Assembly: GCA_023229525.1 (NCBI GenBank)
Contig: JALNZC010000059.1
Location: 1-17,321, forward strand
Source: Bacteroidales bacterium
Lineage (GTDB): Bacteria > Bacteroidota > Bacteroidia > Bacteroidales > FEN-979
DNA: 17,321 nucleotides
Direction: 5' to 3'
Position numbers and translations under genes: made by a program
Notes under the pieces: generated by a model
What the model saw: the letters and a program-made list of their open reading frames with translations, nothing else
Databases searched by the model: none
Told to the model about the DNA's origin: nothing
Shown here: in pieces, positions 8,138 to 16,100 of the stretch
Position numbering within the stretch: position 1 is the stretch's first letter
How the letters are laid out: every line of letters starts with the position of its first letter

Positions 8138-8923
8138 TTGCCAGAAATGACTTTTCCACGGGTTTGCAATGCTGAAATCTTTGCTTTCTGGGAAGGGTAA
8201 TCTATTCAGAGAATTTTCATCCGGCAGAGAAATATCCGATGGCATTTGAAGCCTTCTACGGTGCCATCCTTTATCAAGATCTTCCTGGCTAAACTTACGC
8301 TGATGGTATTTTTGAAGCGCATGCTCTTTACTCAGAAAAATGTAGTGCCTTAGATTAAAATTCCTTGTCGGCAGAACCAGGGGAACCTTGGTGGTTAATA
8401 GATGTCCTCCTTCTGACATATGAATATCCCGGCTTTTTTTCCAGACCCTCATAAGGCGAATTGGTTTCGGCTCAAAAAAGTAATAGTAAAACATTGAGTG
8501 GTAGAAGTCCTCGCCCTCATAACTGGGGTTGGCGCGTGTTGGAATAAAAACGAATTCATTGAAATTTATGGCAGAGAATCCCTCTGAAGCAATTCGTTCA
8601 ATTCCATCCCGCAGTGATTCCCCCGGTTCAGGCGACTCCAGGATTTCATCAGCATCCTGATGGATCACCCATTCGGTATCCAGCGCCTCAATAATTGTGG
8701 ATTTTTCATTGATCTGATCGGTCAGGCTAAAGAATCCTTTGTATAACATTTGGACCTTGTTAAGAATATCTCCCCCGAAAGATCGTAAAATCTCCTCGGT
8801 TCCATCTGTTGAACCATGGTCGAGGATAACTATACCAATCTTACACTCCGCAAGAGTTCTTAGGGTAACAGGCAGGTATTTTGCCTCGTTTCTAACGGCA
8901 ATTACAGCAGTGATGTTTAACAC
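8123..8923 (-). CDS. Family 2 glycosyltransferase
   Basis: The protein has 266 residues and starts with GTG at 8923, 15 bp after the stop of the pyruvyltransferase-like gene, so the two form one transcription unit. GT2 landmarks are clear: ITAVIAVRNEAKYLPVTL (4-21), VILDHGSTDGT (32-42), and the metal-binding HQDADE (88-93, D90-x-D92). The C-terminal third has a histidine-rich stretch (LRHYIF and KYHQRKFS) followed by KGWHRRRLQMP, similar to the Glyco_tranf_2_4-type enzymes that often act on surface glycans. No membrane helix is evident, so action at the cytoplasmic face is likely. The donor sugar is unknown. The stop codon lies inside the last codons of the convergent sulfotransferase gene. 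Confidence 0.82.
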   Translation of the reverse strand: MLNITAVIAVRNEAKYLPVTLRTLAECKIGIVILDHGSTDGTEEILRSFGGDILNKVQMLYKGFFSLTDQINEKSTIIEALDTEWVIHQDADEILESPEPGESLRDGIERIASEGFSAINFNEFVFIPTRANPSYEGEDFYHSMFYYYFFEPKPIRLMRVWKKSRDIHMSEGGHLLTTKVPLVLPTRNFNLRHYIFLSKEHALQKYHQRKFSQEDLDKGWHRRRLQMPSDISLPDENSLNRLPFPESKDFSIANPWKSHFWQLKEP

Positions 8924-8938
8924 AAAAGCGATTCCAAT

Positions 8939-10168
8939 TTATTTATTTAATAATGAAACAATTGCATCTACCAATATTTCTTCCGAATGTTTTGCGTGCT
9001 GACGTATCCTTTGATGAATTCCTTGGGTAATTAACGATGAATCCAGGATCTCCTGCAAGTGGTTCAGTCGTTTTTCACGGGATTCTTGGTGCAGTAATTC
9101 CTGATATGGTATTAAGAAATCCAATGCATCGTACATGCCGTAAAACACCTGACGTTTGTCTCGCCTCGAAAAAAAATCCCCCGAATTAACATTTCTGGAT
9201 TTAAAATGATCATCTCCAGCGAAACAGATTGCCGGGATACCCATGTTCCAGGCATTGACGCAAATGTGATAAGTATCGGTAATTATTGAATCATATTCCA
9301 ACAAGTTTCCGATGGCTTCAATAGGGTCAGAAATGCCACTTATGGTAAAATTTTCCAATGTTAAAAGTGAAGGATACTCGTTTATATTCTTCAGGGTGGG
9401 AAAAGCGTTAACATCTCCCCAAGGTATCCAGGTCAGAGATGTTGCTGAAATTTTAGAGAAGTCCTGTGCAAATTGAAAGATATCCCAAATATGATTTGTT
9501 GTTCTTCCGATGAAAAGCCCTGTTTTTTTCTGTTTGATTATATCTCTATGGCGATGGATAAACTTGTCCGGCTCAAGGATCGTGGCACAATCAATACCTA
9601 AAAAGGAGGTTGAATAATTTCCGGTAATATGCGATGCTTTAACCGCAGAATAGACATCACGGAACCATGATCTTCCATTGGCAACGAACCTTTTCAAAGC
9701 AAGCCCATAATACGGATCATTTTCATCAGCCGGGGTATTGAATAAAAGGGTACTGCCAAAGGTTATCTTCCTTGACAGGACCTCCGTATCCTGATCTGCC
9801 AGTAAAAAAACATTGTATACTCTCTGGAGAGCCTCTTCTGAAGTTTGAAAATATTTTCGCTGGTATAGCGTACTGGCAACGGTTTGATGGTATTGGAACA
9901 TATGAAGAAAGTCGCCCCAGAAAAGTATGATCTTTTTTGATGAAAAAAAATCCGGATCATTAGGTATCAGTGAATAAGAGAATAAACTACCGGCGCCGGT
10001 CTCAGGTTCTGAATGAGATGGTCTGGAATAAAGACAGTAAAAATCAACTTCATTTTTTATCTGATATTTTTCAAGTAGCTGTTCCAGCGCAAGGTCTACA
10101 CTTGACATTCCGGGATTAATGCCTGGAGGGACTGCACATATTGCAATGATTTCTTTGCCATTACCCAT
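8939..10168 (-). CDS. Polysaccharide pyruvyltransferase-like protein
   Basis: From the ATG at 10168 the protein has 409 residues. The frame can be extended to a TTG at 10216, but strand 1 (KEIIAICAVPPGINPGM) begins straight after the ATG, so the shorter form is preferred. Features of the polysaccharide pyruvyltransferase family (a GT-B-like fold) are an N-terminal FWGDFLHM (83-90), a mid-protein GLFIGRTTNH (217-226) opening the second domain, and the signature-like YDSIITDTYHICVNAWNMG (about 292-310). In that signature the usual 'D-R-L-H' reads D-T-Y-H, with H301. Members add ketal pyruvate to sugars or, in divergent branches, have unknown transferase roles. Ketal pyruvate, like sulfate, would add negative charge to the glycan. 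The downstream GT2 gene follows after 15 bp. The family call is moderately sure; the reaction is inferred. Confidence 0.68.
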   Translation of the reverse strand: MGNGKEIIAICAVPPGINPGMSSVDLALEQLLEKYQIKNEVDFYCLYSRPSHSEPETGAGSLFSYSLIPNDPDFFSSKKIILFWGDFLHMFQYHQTVASTLYQRKYFQTSEEALQRVYNVFLLADQDTEVLSRKITFGSTLLFNTPADENDPYYGLALKRFVANGRSWFRDVYSAVKASHITGNYSTSFLGIDCATILEPDKFIHRHRDIIKQKKTGLFIGRTTNHIWDIFQFAQDFSKISATSLTWIPWGDVNAFPTLKNINEYPSLLTLENFTISGISDPIEAIGNLLEYDSIITDTYHICVNAWNMGIPAICFAGDDHFKSRNVNSGDFFSRRDKRQVFYGMYDALDFLIPYQELLHQESREKRLNHLQEILDSSLITQGIHQRIRQHAKHSEEILVDAIVSLLNK

Positions 10169-10242
10169 TTTGTCTTGTTTTAACTGCAAAGATTCAAATT
10201 TTTCGATAACGAACAAAATGAACAGCTTTTTTTATAAATTGC

Positions 10243-11019
10243 ATGACAAAAATGGATAGAAGGACAGATTTGACCCGGAAAAGGATATTTTGTATTGGTA
10301 CTGCCAAAAGTGGTACCCATTCGATACATTCCATTTTCGCAGGGGTCGCCAGATCCGCTCATGAGCCCGAAAATACAGAACTGATACGGCAAATTATTGA
10401 TCACCATAACCGTCTTGTCAGTGATTCTGAGTTGAGGGAGTTTGTAAAAAAGAGATGTATAAGACTAAACCTGGATGTGGATTCTTCCCAGCTAAACTTT
10501 TTCATACTGACCTTTTTACTGGAAGAGTTCGTAGAAGCTTTCTTTATTCTAACCATAAGGGATTGTTACACGTGGTTGGATTCTTTCATTAATTTTTCAT
10601 TAACATATCCTTCAGCAGAGAAATGGGCCCTGTTGCGGGACATCAGATTCGGAAAAAGAGTGGATCATTTTCCACCGGAAGAAAAGGTTCTGAATGCCAA
10701 TGGGCTCTATTCACTGGAAGGTTATTTAAAGTATTGGACCTATCATAATGAGCAGGCGATTTCCAAAATACCACAGAATAAGCTTTTAATTATTCGTACG
10801 GACAGAATTTCAAATTCTATCGAAGAACTGGCTCGTTTCACTGGTTATAGGTTGAAAGATATTTCTTCTGACCAGAAACATGCCTTTAAGAACCCCCAAA
10901 AATTTAATATTTTAAAAAAAATTGATCCGGACTATCTGGAAGAGAAAATAAAAAAGTACTGCTCCAATCTGATGGAGCAGTACTTTCCTGAAATAAAATC
11001 GATGAAAGATGTTTTATAA
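10243..11019 (+). CDS. Sulfotransferase-like P-loop protein
   Basis: The protein has 258 residues. It starts IFCIGTAKSGTHSI (15-28), a clean sulfotransferase-type P-loop. LTIRDCYTWLDSFIN (103-117) is the 3'-phosphate motif with R106 and S114. LLIIRTDRISNS further on is a usual strand before the C-terminal helices. Length and layout fit small bacterial sulfotransferases acting on glycans or lipids. The ATG at 10243 is taken; an ATG at 10252 is possible. The gene is divergent from the pyruvyltransferase-like gene across 74 bp and convergent with the secreted protein gene, with only 4 bp between stops. Codons 237-248 also form the stem of the neighbouring gene's terminator. The substrate is unknown. 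Confidence 0.8.
   Translation: MTKMDRRTDLTRKRIFCIGTAKSGTHSIHSIFAGVARSAHEPENTELIRQIIDHHNRLVSDSELREFVKKRCIRLNLDVDSSQLNFFILTFLLEEFVEAFFILTIRDCYTWLDSFINFSLTYPSAEKWALLRDIRFGKRVDHFPPEEKVLNANGLYSLEGYLKYWTYHNEQAISKIPQNKLLIIRTDRISNSIEELARFTGYRLKDISSDQKHAFKNPQKFNILKKIDPDYLEEKIKKYCSNLMEQYFPEIKSMKDVL
10945..10986 (-). terminator. Intrinsic terminator for the minus-strand gene, inside the opposing CDS
   Basis: AAAGTACTGCTCC (10953-10965) and GGAGCAGTACTTT (10974-10986) form a perfect 13-bp stem with an 8-nt loop. Read on the minus strand, the stem is followed by six T, one A and four T (10955 down to 10945, including the last stem bases), a strong U-tract. It lies 37 nt past the stop of the gene at 11024-11731. 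On the plus strand the stem is followed only by CC, so it should work in one direction. Confidence 0.85.
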
Positions 11020-11023
11020 AAAA

Positions 11024-11731
11024 CTACTTTGCAATCAGTTTTTTCAATTGATCATTTTCCTTTTTCAAATCAATCATATAAAGGGTAAGTTCCTCAATTT
11101 TCTGCAATAAAATTGCATCCATTTCGCCAAGGTTATTCCCTTTCTGGATAACATCTGTTTCGCTGGGAACGCCGGGTAAATGTTTATTCAGACTGATGTA
11201 ATTCTCAACGTCTTGCAAAGGCATTAATTCAAAACCAGATTTAAAAACATGATCAGGCCAAGCAGTAAGTGATACTTCAATTTCTGTGGCGTTGATTTTG
11301 CCATTTACTTTCATGGCGCCATTTACAGCGAGTTTTGCCCCGGGAGCGTTTGTTCCAATTCCAACATTACCAAGTGCGGTTACATAAATGGAATTAGCCG
11401 TTCCTGTTCCTTTTTCAAATGTTAAAACATCCTTACCACTGAAATTATCACGGATTTTAAATGTCCCTACCGCAGCGGCTTTAAATCTCCAGTCGGTTCC
11501 GCTTCCCTGATCAAACATACGGAAAGCAGCGCCACCGGTACCACCGGCATTGGTAATAGAAAGTTTTGGCTCGACTCCATTTTGACGCACGTCAAGGATA
11601 TAAGCAGGAGTTAGCGTTCCGATACCAACTGAACCTGTGGCCGGGAAAGTATTGGTCTGAGATTGAACTGAATTTGATAGAAAAAGGCCCATTACCATAA
11701 TGAGACTCACTACTACTAATAATTTTTTCAT
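11024..11731 (-). CDS. Secreted protein with 'VGIGT' repeats and C-terminal coiled coil
   Basis: The protein has 235 residues. A signal peptide (MKKLLVVVSLIMVMGLFLSN, cleavage near residue 25) is followed by GSVGIGTLTPAYILDV (about 33-48) and GNVGIGTNAPGAKLAVNG, the paired beta-strand motif common in Bacteroidota surface and tail-fibre-like proteins. The C-terminal ~80 residues are a widespread Bacteroidota module: WPDHVF, FELMPLQDVENYI, HLPGVPS, then NLGEMDAILLQKIEELTLYM leading into a short Leu/Lys coiled coil, probably used for trimer formation. No T9SS C-terminal domain or peptidase S74 residues are visible. It is likely an exported surface structural protein. The start is the ATG at 11731. 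A hairpin cluster lies upstream and a strong terminator downstream, so it is probably its own transcription unit. Confidence 0.78.
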   Translation of the reverse strand: MKKLLVVVSLIMVMGLFLSNSVQSQTNTFPATGSVGIGTLTPAYILDVRQNGVEPKLSITNAGGTGGAAFRMFDQGSGTDWRFKAAAVGTFKIRDNFSGKDVLTFEKGTGTANSIYVTALGNVGIGTNAPGAKLAVNGAMKVNGKINATEIEVSLTAWPDHVFKSGFELMPLQDVENYISLNKHLPGVPSETDVIQKGNNLGEMDAILLQKIEELTLYMIDLKKENDQLKKLIAK

Positions 11732-11783
11732 TTTGCTTGATTTTTAAAATAAAAGGTAAATTAAATTTTCCCCGACTGATCAT

Positions 11784-11825
11784 TTGCGCAAGAAGCGCAA
11801 TCCCGGTCCGGGAATTTTCCGGGAA
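11784..11825. other. Hairpin and direct-repeat cluster between two minus-strand genes
   Basis: TTGCGC (11784-11789) and GCGCAA (11795-11800) form a 6-bp stem with a 5-nt loop. Next to it CCCGG-T-CCGGG (11802-11812) can fold. TCCGGGAA occurs twice, at 11807-11814 and 11818-11825, 11 bp apart. There is no T-tract on the minus strand, so a clean terminator for the gene at 11873-12619 is not supported. A 5'-leader or operator role for the next gene (start 11731) is possible. Confidence 0.35.
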
Positions 11826-11872
11826 CCCTGATGAAACTTATCAACGTGGATAAATTTCAGTGGCCGCTGTAC

Positions 11873-12619
11873 TCAGGTTCTAAATACCTTGATGGTCTCC
11901 GGTCGTTCTCCCCAACGGGCGCCGGCTAAATTTTTAACCGGGTTGAGCATGGAAAGAGAGGGTTCATACAATGATTGGAAGGATAATTTATTCAATATAA
12001 AAGAATGCTCAAATCCGTTGGAAACCTGCACCCTGGCGGGTAAAACTCCGGACGTTCCGGTTATAGCCAGACTAATGTTTTCTGATTCAGGCATTGGGTA
12101 AACATGATAACCCAGTACAAGCTCAATCGACTTTTTTGATGTTTGGGTAATCTGATCAGCAGGTTTATCAGGAACTGATTTCGCGTGGGACCCAGTCCAT
12201 TTTCGTGTAGAGGTAACTTTTACTACAAGCCGTCCACCGGGCTCAATCATGGTTCCCGGCAGCAATCGAACCGATTGCCCTGATGTCAATATAGCTTTTC
12301 CTCCTTCCTGAACGGTGAAGTTCTTTCCTTCACCCCCAACCGCTACTGTTCCTGAAGCATCGAAAGTCTTTTTTTCACCGGAAACGACTACCCGGGTAGG
12401 TATCATTTTTTCGGCTGAATGACCAGTCTGTTTTTTTACGTTTCCGCTTCCGGTCTCTTCAATTTTAGCGGCAACGGATTCATCCCCGCATTGGGCAACG
12501 GTAACCATAACTGAATCTGCCGGTACAATTCCATGTGCCTGTGTAACTATTGGTCGTATAATCAGACCAATAGTCAGCAGTGCGTAACTAATACAGAATG
12601 TGTATGTAATCTTATTCAT
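11873..12619 (-). CDS. Secreted protein with degenerate T9SS-type C-terminal domain
   Basis: This is 248 residues from the ATG at 12619. The longer frame begins with a TTG at 12670 and would put 17 residues before the signal peptide, so it is rejected. A signal peptide (ITYTFCISYALLTIGLIIRP) is followed by a low-complexity Thr/Lys/Val-rich region. Residues about 90-135 carry NFTVQEGGKAILTSGQ and LLPGTMIEPGG, a segment also found in the 1070-residue neighbour (18 of 37 positions identical by eye). From V173 (VYPMPESENISLAI) to the end there are exactly 76 residues, the same as from VYPNP to the end in the neighbour. The usual late 'GxYxVRV' strand is missing (NLAGARWGERPETIKVF instead). It is probably an exported protein whose T9SS sorting signal is divergent or decayed. 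Function unknown. Confidence 0.6.
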   Translation of the reverse strand: MNKITYTFCISYALLTIGLIIRPIVTQAHGIVPADSVMVTVAQCGDESVAAKIEETGSGNVKKQTGHSAEKMIPTRVVVSGEKKTFDASGTVAVGGEGKNFTVQEGGKAILTSGQSVRLLPGTMIEPGGRLVVKVTSTRKWTGSHAKSVPDKPADQITQTSKKSIELVLGYHVYPMPESENISLAITGTSGVLPARVQVSNGFEHSFILNKLSFQSLYEPSLSMLNPVKNLAGARWGERPETIKVFRT

Positions 12620-12746
12620 GCTGTGATTTATGTACCAGCTATAATATGCTAAGCGACGATAAAAGTACAAAAGAATTTTTAATTGTCAAGTGTTTTCATT
12701 AAAAAAGAAAAAATTCAGCAGATTTTTCATTCTTTTTTCCAATTTT

Positions 12747-12953
12747 GAGCCTGTTCCGAAAAGTCTGCGAAAAAGGTTTGCAGCCAATCTACCCACCCCC
12801 AACCCCTCCCTTGAAAAGGGAGGGGAAAAGCGCCACCATACCTAATAACAAGATATACAATATTTTGCCGGAGCAGAGATGCTCCCCTCCCTGTGGGCAG
12901 GGAGGGGCTGGGGATGGGTAGATTTACCATAAGCTACTTTTCGGAGTGGCCTC
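12747..12953 (+). mobile_element. MITE-like element, copy A (207 bp)
   Basis: The ends are imperfect 18-bp inverted repeats: GAGCCTGTTCCGAAAAGT (12747-12764) and the complement of GAGGCCACTCCGAAAAGT (12936-12953). Inside are two strong hairpins, CCCCTCCCTT/AAGGGAGGGG (12803-12825) and CCCCTCCCTG/CAGGGAGGGG (12884-12907). There is no transposase gene; the reading frames through it are low-complexity products of the C/G-rich arms. It is about 94% identical to copy B in the opposite orientation. It may also act as a transcription terminator between the two minus-strand genes. No clear target-site duplication was seen. Confidence 0.8.
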
Positions 12954-12972
12954 AAGTATCAATTTTCAATTT

Positions 12973-13082
12973 TTTCATTAAGCTTTCATTAAGCTTTCAT
13001 TATGCTTTGTCCATGCTTTTTTCAGATAAGCGTTAGATTAGCATCAGATAAGGATCAGATAAGGATCAAGGTTCATTAAGCT
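12973..13082. repeat. 11-bp-period tandem array in intergenic DNA
   Basis: Ten consecutive 11-mers in strict register: TTTCATTAAGC (12973, 12984), TTTCATTATGC (12995), TTTGTCCATGC (13006), TTTTTTCAGAT (13017), AAGCGTTAGAT (13028), TAGCATCAGAT (13039), AAGGATCAGAT (13050), AAGGATCAAGG (13061) and TTCATTAAGCT (13072). The period is not a multiple of three and no gene spans it. It fills most of the space between MITE copy A and the stop of the 1070-residue protein gene. The rest of 12671-13106 is the MITE plus plain AT-rich sequence. Confidence 0.75.
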
Positions 13083-13106
13083 TTTCTTTAATTCTGTCCC
13101 CGGATA

Positions 13107-16100
13107 TTATTGCTTAATGATCTTTGTTGTTGCCGTCCGGTCACCCATTATTACCCGGATGATATAAATACCGTTTGATCTTCCTGAAAGTGAAAATTCA
13201 GTTTTTCCGGTTACTCCCAGGTTTTCATGGAGAACTTCTTCTCCAAGCATCCCAAAAATTCTTACGGTGGCCTGATTATCCTTCGGATCCGCATTAAACT
13301 CAAGGGTAAATTTGCCGGTTGTCGGATTTGGATAAACCCTGAACAGCGTAGTTTCAGCTTCATTAACAATTGTTTGCGTTTCCGGATTCAGTGGAGCGTT
13401 GATTGGGGAACTTGGATTGACACAGTAAGTATCGGATATGGTTATATATCCCCATAAATGTCCGCCCGATTGAACCATCGTACCAGGCATGAAAAGAATA
13501 TTCTGCCCCGCTATCAGTGTTACATCCCCTCCGTTCTGAACAGTAAAATTGGTGCTGTTACCTGCTAAAGTGATGGTTTGTCCTGCATTGTAACAGCTGG
13601 TTGTCCCGGAACCGATAGTAATATTGGTCAGTTCTCTGTTCGTAAGCATCCCTGTTATCTGGATATCATCTATAGCCCAGTACCACCCCCAGGTACCGGT
13701 ATAATTCCATTTGAATTTTACCTGACTTTGTCCGGCCACAGCAGGGATTGACTGAGAAAATACATCTGGGTTCGGAGTAGTTGCATTGAATGCCTGAATG
13801 GTTGTCCAGGTAGTTCCATTATTGATACTATAAGATAAAGTACCAATCTCTCCGGTATACAACCTGAAATAATGATTAAACTGTAAATTTACCGTTGTAA
13901 ATGCAGATAAATCGAGCAGTGGTGAAATAAGATCTGCATTTTCTGTATTTCCGGAACCATATGCATCACTGTTCAGATAAGCATAATTTCCGGTAAGAAC
14001 TGGATTGGGTGTTTCTCCTGTAATCACCCCGAATTGCCATATTTGTCCGTTACCCTGATGATCGACCTGTGTCCAGCAAGTGGGCATGAAAGTCGACGCA
14101 AATCCTTCATAAAAGGGTAGGGAATAGATGGCACATACTGTGGTAAATTGCAGGTCGTCGCCATACCAGGTACCGGCGCTGTTGATAGCATAAGCCCTCA
14201 CATGGTAAGATGTATTGGCCAACAGACCAGTAATGTTGCTGGTAAAAGACCCGGAACCGCTTCCGTCTGAAGTGTGGCTGTCCGTAGCGACCGGGTTTGC
14301 CGAAGTATTCCAGCATACGCCGCGGGCCGTAACGGAAGCGCCTCCGTTGGAGGTAATGTTTCCTCCGGAAATCGCCGTTGAGGTAGTGATGGTACTTGGC
14401 GCCGTTGTTGAAAGGACTGCCGCACCGGGAGTAAATGTAATGTCATCTCCATAGGTCGTACCATCACCATTAACCGCCACCAACCTGTAGTGATATGGCG
14501 TGCCACCAATTAAACTTGAAACAGAAGCGTTAACACTCAATGTAATGACCCCTGAACCGGCAGAAATAATGGAAGTTGAATTTCCATAACCGACCGTTGT
14601 CCCCCATTCAAAATGATAATTCGTGGCCTGGCCGTTGGGATTTACGGTTCCATTCAGGGTTGCCGTAGATAATGTGACCGCGGTTGCCGACAGGGTGGCC
14701 ACAGAGGGAGCATTGTTTATCGTGAAAGAAGCAACCCGGGTATGCCAGTTCCAGGTGCCTGTGCTCTGGATGTATTCGGTTGTGTACCAGAAAGCCTGGT
14801 CATCCGAGGGATCTACCGACATCATACTGTAGTCACCCCAGCGTGAAGGATAGGTTTTTGACCCACCTCCATCCATGATGGTCTGTTCTGCAATGGTCAT
14901 TACTCCCAGTGGATCGTTTGCCCGGCGTCCGGTATACCGGATACCCGGATAGACGGAAGTACTTCCTGAGACCGAATATCCGAGAGCAATAGCTCCGGAG
15001 CCATTCATGGCCACACTTCCGACCCAGCGATGGTACGCGTCAGGTGCATAGGTTCCCTGCTGGTAAATTCCCCATCCGCTTCCTGAATTACGCAACTCGT
15101 ACCACCTGATACCTGCATGTCCCGAATTATCTACATCCACCGTGTGATTTGTGACCATTGACTGGTGATCACCGAAATTCCGGTATTGTAACCGGAACAT
15201 CAGTCGGTCGGACAACGATTCCAGTTTGTTGGCCGTCCCAGGCTGCGGGATACAGACACCTCTTCCTGTTGCATCTGCGCAGATCTGGGATTTAAACGGC
15301 GCCGTTACGAGGCTGTAAACTTCCGAAAAAGTCGAATTGGCCGGAGTAACCCAGTCGGTATGGAACTGCCATATTTTCAGATAATCCTCGGTCGGGGAGG
15401 ACCAGTCGTTAAAATAGGTAAAATAGTTGGGTTCGTTGGCCAGGGGTGGTGTGCTTCCATCCCAGTCGGATGGCAACATGCTGCTCGGGTCACTACTTGG
15501 GCCCAGGTCGAAATACATATAACTCGTGGCGCCGCCAATCAACATTTGTGAACGCTGGAGAACAACAGCGCCAACGCCTCCCCAGGACGATTGATTGACA
15601 AACTGGTTGAACGACAAATAATATCCGTCGGGCCATATTCCGAATTTCGGATAATCGGGCATTTTATTTCCAAAAGGGAAGATATAACAGTACCAGGAAC
15701 CAGTGGGGTCAGATGTGGTTGAAATGGCTACAAGTTCTGCATTCTGAGAAGCGCTGGGCAGCGAGAACTGAGAGATGATCCAGCGGTCAGCAGCCTGATC
15801 GTACAGAACCACAGGGTCGCCGTTCCCGACAGTATATGGTGCAGGATTCCCTGCCCAAATTGTCATTAAGTCAGCAGGTCCAAAAAGTATGGTCCCGGTT
15901 TTCGAATAAACTGCAAAATTCATGTTGACAACCTGCACATATGCGCCTGTGCTGATATCGCCCTGCGTATCCGGAGGGTCAACCCCGGACAGGTTTCCGA
16001 CCCCTTCAAAATTCTGTAGTGGGGCCCGGGAAAGCGGAATAACACTGCCATCCTGCTTTTGCCAAACCGGATCTTCCGGGAGCGTAAAAGCGTTTGAAGT

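Noticed and set aside
12671..12705. TTGACA-like motif upstream of the 248-residue secreted protein (minus strand)
   Set aside because: There is no matching -10 at the right spacing, and Bacteroidota promoters use TTTG/TAnnTTTG instead.
12727..12930. 67-residue reading frame on the minus strand
   Set aside because: It lies mostly in MITE copy A; its Pro/Gly-rich product comes from the C/G-rich arms, and the same frame recurs in copy B.
12740..12972. CAATTTT on both sides of MITE copy A as a target-site duplication
   Set aside because: The left copy touches the element but the right one starts several bases away, and the sequence around is AT-rich, so chance is likely.
14198..14509. 103-residue reading frame inside the large surface gene
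   Set aside because: It is a shifted-frame shadow of the Thr/Ser/Gly-rich fibronectin-like region and has no recognisable domain.
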